This document shows, one piece after another, positions 13,101 through 20,862 of a DNA stretch of 64,000 nucleotides (position 1 is its first letter; every line of letters begins with the position of its first letter). Source of the stretch: Bicyclus anynana. Lineage: Eukaryota; Arthropoda; Insecta; Lepidoptera; Nymphalidae. The notes beneath the pieces are model-generated. The model saw only the letters and a list, made by a program, of their open reading frames with translations. It had not been told where the DNA came from and did not search any database. Location of the stretch: NCBI RefSeq assembly GCF_947172395.1, contig NC_069087.1:17242889-17306888 (forward strand), written 5' to 3'. Both the position numbers and the translations under genes were made by a program.

Positions 13101-16100
13101 TCCGGCTGGAAATCAATGTAAACTTTCACTTTAGGGGCTGAATTTTAAAAATTTTTGAGTTATATTTCGTATTTTTTTTATGATTTATGAACAAATTAAC
13201 AAATTTTTAAAACTGTAACTCTAAATATGAAGGACTTTCCATACAAACTTTCAACCCCTATTTCACCCCCTTTTCTTCCGGCTTTCATGAATACAACATT
13301 ACAAATATACTTTCAAAAAACTGTAGCTATTTATTTTCGGATTTTATAGTTTAGTTCCGATGGGTGCTGTTATCGAAATTTAAAAGATTTTTTATATTTT
13401 TTACTACATATTCGTAAAATGCTTTAAGCAGTCTTTCAACCACTTTCAATCGGATTCTAAGTTAGTGAATATACGGCTGTCCTATAAACCGCGTAGCACG
13501 AACGTCACTGAGCGCGAGTGCCGAGTGATGCAATGCGTGGTACATGTGGCGGGCACTAACAGCATGGGGAGGCGCCGCTGTGGGCCCATCTGCGCCGCCT
13601 GGCCGCCGCCTGGCGGGCCCCGGACTCACCAGGTAACCGCCCACTTCATTCTGATAGTAATAGCACAGTATAACCAGTTGTTGGACTTCATACTAAAGGT
13701 CGAAACGCGAGCTATACCTACGCACCTCGTACGTGGGGTGCCAGATAGAAGAAGAGCCAGATTTTTTTATTAAACTACTAGCGAACCCGGTCAACCTCAA
13801 TTTGTTTTTTGTAGTTCCTTCCCTACATGCCAAGTCAGGATCAATTTTTTATCGTCTATTCTATAGTGTGGGGGTATCGTTATCGGTATTTTTGTGCATT
13901 ACATAAGGGATTAAAGTGCTAACATAATCTACGGAACCCTACACTGCGCGTGGCCAACCACGCACTTGACCGATTTTTTATTATTTGGTCACCTAGTGTG
14001 GTGGTAATACCTAGATGGCATCACCAAAATAAATATATGAAGGTCCTTCAAGATCATTGATTAGTATCAGCCTTATTTAAATCTACCAATCAAAAAACAA
14101 CACGCATTTTATTGATCACTTCCTATTTTACTACAATTTACAAAGTATTTTATTTGTTTATTTAAAAACAAGTATATTTACAATCACATAACTAAATGGA
14201 AACACAAAGTTGGCAAATGTAATTAAAATGCTGGAGGCAGGCAGCCCTATCACATGTTTACGGAGCGCGCGGCTGTAGGTATTTATTTCAAAAATACGGC
14301 CGAGTTATTATACTGCTTGTTATATCTACTGTGGTAATAGGTTGAGGGTAACTGGGCAAAAGGGCACAAAAACTGTTTATACCAGTGTGATATACAGGGT
14401 CCAGGGATTTCTATTGCTTCTGGTTGAGGGTAACTTGTTTGTTTCACTTATCTGTTGCACACAAAAAGCATTTGACTGGTGTCAACTGGTACAAGTAGAA
14501 TATACCTCCTCTAGGCCCATGGTGGATGTAATTAATAATAATTATCCAGGCGAAGATAGATTTGCTGTTGTTTGAGCGGAGATAATGAGTTGGCAATAGA
14601 ACACAAAGATTATGAAATGAATGAAAGTGATCTTTATTGTACACCAGACAACACAACAATACAAAAACAATAAATGAAACCGGTACAATAGGCGGCCTTA
14701 TCGCTAAGAAGCAATGTCGCACAGGCAACCTAAGAAAAAGTTAACCCTAATGCAGTCTTAACAGACTGAATTTATCTTCCCCCTGATTCATTCCTCTCAT
14801 GATATGAGCTATTTTGAAATGAAAATAATATGCAAAAATATAAAATCAGCTTGTTTGCCAGTAATTCCGAGAATTAGTCACGAAGTTGTTTACTTGCTAA
14901 TAAGGAGACTTATTTAATGCATTTTCCTTCCATCAATGTTTGTTACGGAAAGCATTATTTAAATGTAGATAAGTAAAAAATATATGGGAAAACTTCATAA
15001 ATGTACTTAAATTTGCAAATTGGTTTATAATTAAATGTAATATAATTTACGTGTGTGTCTGTGTGTGTTTGTGTGTCCAATTTATTTTTTAATAAATGAC
15101 TTTGCATGTTAGTTAAAAATAAATTAATTTTATTAATTGATTACTATTTAATCCATTCCATTGCTTGCAATAAACATAAAAAATAAGGAAAATGAGTGCT
15201 TGCTTACAAATATGTCTGGGACATATTTTTCATATACTTATTTAATACGAAAATAGGCATAGGTAATGTTAATTTTCGCCTACCCGCAATGAAGTAGCAT
15301 GTTCCAATAAGCTGCAAATTCCAACCTTTAGCGCTTTTAAGAGATAGGATTCATATCCATCATAAATTAATGATGATGATGAATATTGATAGAAAAAAGT
15401 GCGCGACAAAGCTCTTCGGTAGCCGCTAGGTATGAACTAGCCCTAATGCTGCATTTAAAGTACTCTTATGTAATTCATGTGACCATCTTCACTAATACAG
15501 TTAAAGTACTCATATGTAACACACGTGACCGTCTCTCATACAATACAGTTAAAGTACTCATATGTAATACATGTTAACGTGCAATGTGTGTTGCAGGGCA
15601 AGTCGTCGCGGTCGAGCCCGCTGGAGCGGTCGCGCGCGCCGCCCTCGCCCTTCGCCAGCCCGGAGACCACCAGAAGCCTGCAGATGTCTCCCGTACAGGT
15701 AACATAGTCCATACAGTCTTATTATTTTTAATATACTCGCTCTTCTAGCCAGAATCTGCTTTGAGTGCCTAGTAGGAGTTTTCAATGTCTTCATACTGTG
15801 ACGATCGCGTAAACGTAAACGGGAATTTCTAAGGAATTGAAACAGTTGTGCAGTAGTGCCACTAAATGGCGCTGTTTCAATTCCTTAGAAAATCGCGTTT
15901 ACGGTGACGGCCTTCGTAGCGCAGTGGTATGCGCGGTGGATTTACAAGACGGAGGTCCTGGGTTCGATCCCCGGCTGGTTCGATTGATGTTTTCTGGCTT
16001 AGTCCAGATCTGGCTGGTGGAAGGCTTCGGCCGTGGCTAGTTACCACCCTACCGGCAAAGACGTACCGCCAAGCGATTTAGCGTTCCGGGACGATGTCGT

Positions 16101-16388
16101 GTAGAGACCGAAATTATTTTAGATTACATCATCACTTACTATCAGGTGAGATTGCACTCAAGGGCTGACTAATAAAAAAAAATCGTTTACGCTATCGTCA
16201 CACTATGAAAACATTGAAAACTTTCACTAGGCACTGTTATTAAAAGTCAGTAAGTGTTGTATAATTTTCATTAACTTATAGAACAAACTTTGTCCACAGA
16301 ACTAAAAGCAAGTCAACGCTGTTCCAACATCCGCGCCGGGACACTGGCGGGCGTGGTCGCTGAACGCAAGAAGATGTTCGAGACATAA
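3340..16388 (+). CDS. osp: Outspread/MPRIP-like PH-domain coiled-coil protein, 3' part of gene (spliced)
   Basis: Spliced exons with GT-AG borders and matching phases: 3340-3468, 4010-4167, 4714-5061, 5145-8660, 8746-8915, 9438-9605, 10000-10152, 11073-11169, then alternative 13563-13632 or 15597-15698, and 16300-16388. The product has a basic Ser/Pro-rich linker, a PH domain (GWLQRRSPSGWSRHWFVLRG to NWVSAMRRT), a long low-complexity and coiled-coil body, and conserved late coiled coil (RYQQEIEQLRALCEKG, QQEMEEIKREILSLSEKYS). This order matches Drosophila outspread and vertebrate MPRIP, cytoplasmic scaffolds that bind F-actin, RhoA and myosin phosphatase. MPRIP has two PH domains; the one here is the second, so the first and the start codon lie left of the window. 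Family identity is strong; exact orthology is inferred. Confidence 0.9.
4168..4345 (+). repeat. Local tandem duplication directly after an osp 5' splice site
   Basis: The first about 85 bases of the intron (GTGAGTATGAACTGCCTATTC to CCCCATTTTA) are repeated imperfectly from about 4258 to 4345 (AGTATGAACAGCCTATTCAT to GACCCCATTTAC). The second unit keeps a GTATGA core, a possible but weak decoy donor. The rest of the intron (to 4713) shows nothing else. Confidence 0.65.
4714..5061 (+). CDS. osp: osp exon with the start of the PH domain
   Basis: A 348-nt phase-0 exon. An acidic linker (EEGITSSASEGSEPTDAVEA) is followed by the first strands of a PH domain: GWLQRRS, SRHWFVLRGAALLYFRDP and GVIDLSGISRVIEM, ending in FETE. 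It joins the next exon at 5145, which supplies TWDGKHIVLSA and the C-terminal helix NWVSAMRRTAG with its conserved Trp. An ATG-initiated frame at 4798 is internal and not a start. Confidence 0.9.
5145..8660 (+). CDS. osp: Giant osp exon: end of PH domain and long coiled-coil body
   Basis: One 3516-nt exon (1172 codons, phase 0 at both ends; donor CAG|GTGAGG). It finishes the PH domain, then has a Ser/Pro/Thr-rich segment, a Lys/Glu-rich coiled coil from about 5640 (RKQLKLALNDVNAAESELARLRKL), Ser-rich patches near 6840 (SPATRSSESPSSNDSPESSS), and from about 7150 a strongly Ala/Arg/Glu-rich coiled coil. Base composition changes sharply near 7140-7200, from AT-leaning codons to almost exclusively G/C-ending codons. 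Continuous antisense frames over 7400-8800 follow from that composition and are not genes. Confidence 0.88.
8746..11169 (+). CDS. osp: osp exons encoding the conserved C-terminal coiled coil
   Basis: Four exons: 8746-8915, 9438-9605, 10000-10152 and 11073-11169, with phases 0-2, 2-2, 2-2 and 2-0 that fit each other. They encode heptad-rich sequence, including RYQQEIEQLRALCEKGLLAM, LEKEQALAEETRATLAALDA, QQEMEEIKREILSLSEKYS and NKQLRAHIMSEANEMKYSEA. The QEMEEIKRE block is typical of MPRIP/outspread. Introns 8916-9437, 9606-9999 and 10153-11072 contain no further exon that I can see. Confidence 0.88.
9093..9185 (+). repeat. Dispersed lepidopteran repeat, family J, fragment
   Basis: ATCATCAGCCGATGGACATC, a GGCCTCTTGTAAGG block and CTTGAGCTGCCTGC match the order of blocks at 21126-21237 (CATCATATCAGCCGCTGGAC, GGCCTTTTGTAGGGAC, CTGAGCTGCCTGCATCC). 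It is a decayed copy of the same family. Confidence 0.6.
11572..11766. mobile_element. 195-bp MITE with AGGGCCTATG terminal inverted repeats
   Basis: The left end AGGGCCTATGGACACCACG and the right end on the other strand AGGGCCTATGCACACCAGG are inverted repeats; both arms then contain a GTCGACG-type motif. No coding capacity is present. The flanks read TTA on the left and TTG on the right, which could be a worn 3-bp PIF/Harbinger-type target duplication, but this is weak. Confidence 0.7.
13081..13290 (+). repeat. Truncated dispersed repeat, family I
   Basis: It begins AGCGGACGCCCGCGACTTCG and later has GACTTTCCATACAAACTTTC followed by a CCCCTATTTCACCCCC block. The same blocks in the same order occur at 56915-57335 and, inverted, at 31715-32844. 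This copy lacks the GACAGACAGAC end. Confidence 0.75.
13563..13632 (+). CDS. osp: Candidate alternative osp exon, 70 nt, phase 0 in and phase 1 out
   Basis: A GC-rich island in an AT-rich intron, with acceptor AACAG and donor CAG|GTAACC. Read from phase 0 it encodes HGEAPLWAHLRRLAAAWRA, with mostly G/C third positions, and ends with one base. Joined to 16300 it creates GAA-CTA-AAA and opens the frame ending VAERKKMFET. The acceptor lacks a good pyrimidine tract, and an in-frame stop lies just upstream, so the exon cannot extend left in this frame. Its use is inferred. Confidence 0.5.
13633..15596. other. osp intron between the two alternative exons
   Basis: AT-rich. Short frames near 14340-14730 show no family similarity. 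A GTGTGT-rich run lies near 15050-15080. Near the right end is a tandem repeat (15455-15580). No other exon is seen. Confidence 0.5.
15455..15580 (+). repeat. Three imperfect tandem copies of a ~48-bp unit
   Basis: The unit starts TTAAAGTACTCATATGTAA, continues with a short CATGTGACC/CACGTGACC motif and ends ATACAG. Copies start near 15455, 15501 and 15549; the third is partial. The array ends just before the acceptor of the 102-nt exon (15597). Confidence 0.75.
15597..15698 (+). CDS. osp: Alternative osp exon, 102 nt, Ser/Pro-rich, phase 0 in and out
   Basis: Acceptor TGTTGCAG, donor CAG|GTAACA. In phase 0 it reads GKSSRSSPLERSRAPPSPFA then SPETTRSLQMSPVQ, with about 31 of 34 third positions G or C, a strong coding signature. 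Joined to the last exon in phase 0 it meets a stop at once (AAC-TAA from 16300, or after NKLCPQN from the upstream AG at 16281). It therefore appears to give a different, shorter C-terminus from the 70-nt exon. Confidence 0.72.
15764..16235. mobile_element. MITE with ~50-bp inverted repeats, split by a SINE
   Basis: The outer arms (15764-15812 and 16185-16235) are inverted repeats: AGTGCCTAGTAGGAGTTTTC on the left against AGTGCCTAGTGAAAGTTTTC on the right, and then TGACGATCGCGTAAACG against TGACGATAGCGTAAACG. Inside the left half is another inverted pair, TTTCTAAGGAATTGAAACAG (about 15828) and CTGTTTCAATTCCTTAGAAA. A SINE sits at 15909-16182. Without it the MITE would be about 200 bp. No coding capacity. 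Confidence 0.8.
15909..16182 (+). repeat. tRNA-derived SINE, family B, complete copy
   Basis: The head GGCCTTCGTAGCGCAGTGG carries an A-box-like TAGCGCAGTGG, and GGGTTCGATCCCCGG is a B box. The tRNA-like head is followed by a body (GGCTAGTTACCACCCTACCG, CCGCCAAGCGATTTAG, TCACTTACTATCAGGTGAGA) and an A-rich tail. Its flanks, AATCGCGTTTACG and AATCGTTTACG, look like a target duplication within the surrounding MITE. It is not a functional tRNA gene. Confidence 0.85.
16300..16388 (+). CDS. osp: Terminal osp exon
   Basis: The acceptor CTTTGTCCACAG at 16299 is good. In the frame needing one base from the previous exon it encodes LKASQRCSNIRAGTLAGVVA then ERKKMFET and TAA at 16386-16388. The charged, well-formed ending looks like a real C-terminus. 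The other usable frame gives only N-stop. Which one is used depends on the alternative exon chosen upstream. Confidence 0.75.
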
Positions 16389-17294
16389 CAACTCGGACCA
16401 ACACCGACATAATATAACCATCGTCTCCACCTCACACTGACCGACGCTGGTCGCATATTGTTTGCGAATGTCCCACTCGCGTGCACTTATGACACTGGTC
16501 TCATGAACAGTGTACTGATTGTGTTATTATCGTAATAATAATGCAAATTTTGTATACTTTTGTCATAGGATCATAATTATTTTGAAGAGCGCATGAAATA
16601 ACGCATGTTGAGTTTATGTAATTTGTATCTTCTCAACTCTAACGCAAAGGTATGAAAAGTAATTAAAAATATGTTTATAGGAGTAATATGCGAGACTCAC
16701 TCCTAAGTTAATCGGAGTGTCGGAATTATTGATACGTTTTCTTGGTTTTCGCAATATATTACGACATCTAGAGTGCGACTTGCTCAATTAGTAGCTAACT
16801 TCATACTGAGGTGGCATCGTAAAATGTAGGTATGTTGAGATTTACACTGCGTTCGAATGTTACAGTTTTTACTACCATGATTTCTAGTGGATCTTTTTTT
16901 GAAAAGTTCTCATTAAATCGTAGAAATGAACGCAGTGATGAAGCGTTTATACATAACGATATCGGACAAGATATGTCGGATCGGTGTAAACGCCCCACGC
17001 AACGAGTCACAAGAACGCCCCCCACCACGCTAGCACCTGGCCACTTTGCTTGATTACATTGTCAAATGTGTCTTTTATCATCTTATACCGACAAAAATAT
17101 CGGATTTAAGGTATACGAAAATATTCAAAATGTTTTTTTTAATTAATTTGATTTTATAGCATAAAAATCACTAAAAGTTAAATTCAAGTGATTTCCAAGT
17201 TATTTTTAAAATTTAGTTTTTTGTAAGAATAGAAGGTCGCCTCTTAAAACAAAAACTTATATTGTTTAACCGTGTAATGAAAACGTTAAATAAT

Positions 17295-17300
17295 AATAAA
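17295..17300 (+). terminator. Candidate polyadenylation signal of osp
   Basis: AATAAA on the plus strand about 0.9 kb after the osp stop codon. It is the first canonical hexamer downstream; the region is AT-rich, so chance occurrence is possible. Confidence 0.3.
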
Positions 17301-18608
17301 ATTAAACCATTTTTATAAAAATTATATTAATAAAATATAACATATATACGGCTATAAAATAACTATGTTAGATTTAAAATTTATGAACTTAGTTAGTTCA
17401 TGAGTAGACTTTGGACAGATTTTTCATTACTTGTTATTAATATATTGAGAAAGTGTTTTAAGTCTAAATATTTATATTTAAGTTATTAATCTAAGACAAA
17501 ACGAGACTTCCTTTACGAGAAGTGGCCAGAACCTTTAACTCCCACCCACCATAAAAAGTGTATATAACTTTGTTTGATTTGTTTTTTTTTATTACTTAAT
17601 TTTAATTAACTATAGAGTGTATATTACTTTCGAAGCTATTTTTCTTCCCCCTATTAATTTTTTGGAGTTATGCTTCCATATTGTGATTGGACTTGCGATT
17701 GTAAAATGAAGTCAAATCTAAAGTCCTTTCAATGAGAGTGTCTTATAAATTTAAAACTTTATAACTTATGTAAATCATTTTTGCAATTTTTGTTAGTTGT
17801 TTTTACAGTAATGCAATTGGACAAAAGCTTATTTACCTTGTAGAATTTTATGACAGCATAATTCTACAAAATGGTTTCAAAAAGTCAATAGATCGCCTCT
17901 TCTAATTTAGCCGTAGATTTGGGTTAGTGATGTATCAATTTTGTAAAATTGTAACATTGTGTAAATACTCGGGGTCCGCTCTACTGTAACCAGTTGTTTG
18001 TCCATTTTATCTTATAAGGAGTTTGTTACCAAATATTTCTTATTTATGAGTTTTTTTGACATTTCGCGTTTTCCGCGTGATTTATTCGGGGGACACGGCT
18101 GTGTTGTTTCGGAATGTATTTTTATTAGAACTATGAAAAAAAAAATGCAATTAAATTTTTTTTAAAAGGCGATTTTTCTGTATAAACTTTTATTTATTTC
18201 TATTTCGTTTCTATTTTTTATGAGTTTAGATATATGCTCAGCCATGGCATATTAAAAATTAAAAAAAAAATAAGTTTTTTTTAAAAAAGGATAACGACAT
18301 GGCTGTGTCACCCTTTAGTTTTTAACATCCCCTGTTTATTATTTTTGTAGATTTATAATACATAGATTTATATACTTACATTTATGTATTCGGATATGGG
18401 AGATATTATGTATTCGTGTTAATAAATTTAAATGCATGCCAAGAACTTATTACAAAATATTTTTTTCCTTTAATCGTTTAGATACTATTTTGATGAGATT
18501 GTTTTGTAATAGGTGCGAGCTTAGAAGCATATTATATTTGTTTTATTTTATTTAACATTTAACACGTTTTTTAGAGAGTTTAGTTTGACATCACCCTGTG
18601 TTTCATTA

Positions 18609-18760
18609 TAGTGGCATACCACACTCGGCTATATACATTTATACAGGATGTTTGACAATCGTTATCAAATTTCTTAATTTGACAATAGCTGCAAAACATT
18701 TTACTTCATCTACTGAACACCCTGTATATCGATAATACGAAACGTCCGAGTGTGGGGCGC
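18609..18760. mobile_element. Small nested inverted-repeat element
   Basis: Inner arms ATACAGGATGTTTGA and, inverted, ATACAGGGTGTTCA lie about 90 bp apart; outer arms CCACACTCGG and CCGAGTGTGG enclose them. The CAGGGTGTT end is common in tiny arthropod MITEs. No coding capacity. Confidence 0.55.
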
Positions 18761-19349
18761 CGCGCATCACTGTGTGCGTTTGTTACCATATTTTCCGTAC
18801 TGGGCATTTGCGTTGTCTTCCACTGGAACATTTCACTTTGTTATGTATAGTTATCACCCCACGACTGCCGAACTAAATGACACCATCTCCGAGAATTTCG
18901 AGAATAGTAAGAAATAAAAAAAAAATAGTGTAGATATCCGATGTGGCAAATCTCGTGTACCAGAATTGTTTGGCAGATGTGTTTCTATGTGGCTGACTGA
19001 TAATTGTGTAATGGTAAATGAATAATTGTATACATATAATATGCACATTTTCCGGATAAATATTTCCAATTAATCTTATGTGAAATTTAACTAAGAAATT
19101 TATATTTATTGGTGAGTTTCGATAAAGTACCTATTATTCTTACCATTACACAAATACCTCTAAGTATGATACTATTCCTTATCTATCGTGTTACTATCTC
19201 CCTCTCTTGTAGTTGACGTTGTAAAGTGTTGGTTTATATAACAAAGATTTTTAAAATAAACTACTTAATACAAAATAATATTGTTTTATTTCTGCATCAC
19301 TACTACTCACTGTGTTCCACTATAAGATAGGCGTCACATATTCGAATCG

Positions 19350-19595
19350 TGAGTATTGGACGCATCATATTAAACGGATTTATATATCTTTGACAGTTTT
19401 AGAATTATTTGTAAGGAAAATTATACCTAAACGCCTTAAATTATAGTCCAATTTTCAATAAAATCCAGAGCAAATTCAACCTTAAGGATTGAATTTAAGG
19501 TTGAATTTGTAAATAAAAGTGCCAAGAAGTTGTGTTTGGCGCTCATTGAGTGGGGACAATCAGCGCATCAACTTTTTAACAGGAGATCGATGGAT
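19350..19595 (+). mobile_element. MITE-like element, family C, copy 1
   Basis: The blocks AATTATACCT, TAGTCCAATTTTCAATAAAA, TTCAACCTTAAGGATTGA, GTGCCAAGAAGTTGTGTTTG and CTCATTGAGTGGG reappear inverted at 25993-26285. The ends carry GGACGCA and an inverted GATGCGC-type motif. Internally, the CAACCTTAA and TTAAGGTTG arms form a short hairpin. Confidence 0.75.
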
Positions 19596-19699
19596 ATATA
19601 CGATCCGTATGATGGGGATCAGTGGACGCACTTGTATGAGATTCTTTACACGGAATACCAATGAATCTATTTGATGCGATGCGTCCGATTGTTACGATG

Positions 19700-19972
19700 C
19701 GGATATGTAGATTTGACTGGTGGGAGGCTTCGGCGGCTGGTGGAAGGCTTCGGCTTTGGTTGGTGGGAGACTTCGGCCGTGGCTAGTTACCACCCTACCG
19801 GCCAAGATGTACCGCCAAGCGATTTAGAGTTCCGGTACGATGCCGTGTAGAAACCGAAAGGGGTGTAGATTTTCATCCTCCTCCTAACAAGTTAGCCCGC
19901 TTCCATCTTAGACTGCATCATCACTTACCATCAGGTGAGATTGTAGTCAAGGGCTAACTTGTAAAGAATAAA
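19700..19972 (+). repeat. SINE family B, 5'-truncated copy
   Basis: Shares GGCCGTGGCTAGTTACCACC, CCGCCAAGCGATTTAGAGTT and CATCAGGTGAGATTGTAGTC with 15909-16182 and ends in an A-run. The tRNA-like head is missing and replaced by three short GGTGGGAGGCTTCGGC-like repeats. Confidence 0.8.
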
Positions 19973-20182
19973 AAAAAAATTAAAGGTATATTCAGGTACG
20001 TAGGTGCGGTAGTCAGAGGTACAAGAGGCTTGACATGTCTCCAGTTGACGGACGCAGAGCATATTGTAAACATGGTGCCATGTCCAGCAAAGTGTTGTCC
20101 TATATTCTGGTTGCCAATCATTTCGATGGATGGAATTCGGAGGATATTATTAAAAATACATTGTAAAACTAATATAATACCG

Positions 20183-20188
20183 TTTATT
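20183..20188 (-). terminator. Candidate polyadenylation signal of the PHETA gene
   Basis: TTTATT on the plus strand is AATAAA on the minus strand, about 675 nt after the PHETA stop. Only position and hexamer support it. Confidence 0.3.
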
Positions 20189-20688
20189 GTTTACTGAAAT
20201 TCGCTTTAGAAGTGTAATACAAAGTAAGTAAATAAAAAATAAAATATACTTAGTCTAGTTTAGTTGGTCTAAAAGCGCAAAATATTAAAATATCGTTCGA
20301 TATCTAAACAGTAGCGATTCAAGCCTCTTTAGTTCAATAGTCGAAAAGTTACCAAAAACACAAGTTCGAATACTGCCTTTATATACTTATTCGATTTAAA
20401 TAGACTGGCAGAAGGTAGACTAAATACAAACAGACACCTTGACGAAATGCTTTGATATGTTGTACCTAATTCTAATACAAGCTTTACTCACAGTTAATAG
20501 GGAATATTGGTCATGTTAATAAGCTTTCAATTTTAATAAAAAAAAAACAACAATCTTGTCCTAGACAATCGCACCAAAATCGCCAATAAAATATTAACAA
20601 CAACATCATATTATTGACACTTCATTCGTACTGAGTTGAGGTTTGCAGCTTAGCATTTTCATAACTCAACAGGCACATACACTCTTCA

Positions 20689-20827
20689 CAGCGGCGTGCA
20701 TTTCATACAAGCATTAAAGCACTGCATACCCTAACAAATGTTTTGTTAAATTCAAAACATATTTTCCTGGTTGGGTATATTGTCTTACCAGTGCATACCC
20801 TGATCAACAACCTTATGCACGCCACTG
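20689..20827. mobile_element. hAT-like MITE, family K, copy 1
   Basis: Ends CAGCGGCGTGCAT and, inverted, CAGTGGCGTGCAT. The flanks ACTCTTCA and TCTCTGCA agree at 6 of 8 bases, a worn 8-bp target duplication. A second copy at 59251-59390 has an exact 8-bp duplication. It lies in or near the PHETA 3' UTR. Confidence 0.7.
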
Positions 20828-20862
20828 TCTCTGCAACACACCCTAGTGTACAGTAACACAGC

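Larger units (their letters stand above)
11170..13562. other. Large osp intron, left part
   Basis: AT-rich intron between the phase-0 donor at 11169 and the alternative exon at 13563. It holds a MITE (11572-11766) and a truncated repeat (13081-13290); between them, 11767-13080 shows only A/T-rich simple sequence. Confidence 0.6.
16389..19349 (+). other. osp 3' UTR and downstream AT-rich sequence
   Basis: No coding region. The first downstream AATAAA is at about 17295-17300 and others follow (near 17330, 18420 and 19255), so the 3' end could lie 0.9-2.9 kb after the stop. None has a decisive context. Confidence 0.45.

Noticed and set aside
13465..13773. 102-codon frame in an outspread intron
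   Set aside because: Spans a probable splice donor at 13633 and a repeat-rich intron; only the 70-nt part makes sense, in another frame.
15909..15981. tRNA-like sequence with A and B boxes
   Set aside because: Part of a SINE with a body and A-tail, and the body recurs at 19700-19972; no complete cloverleaf was evident.
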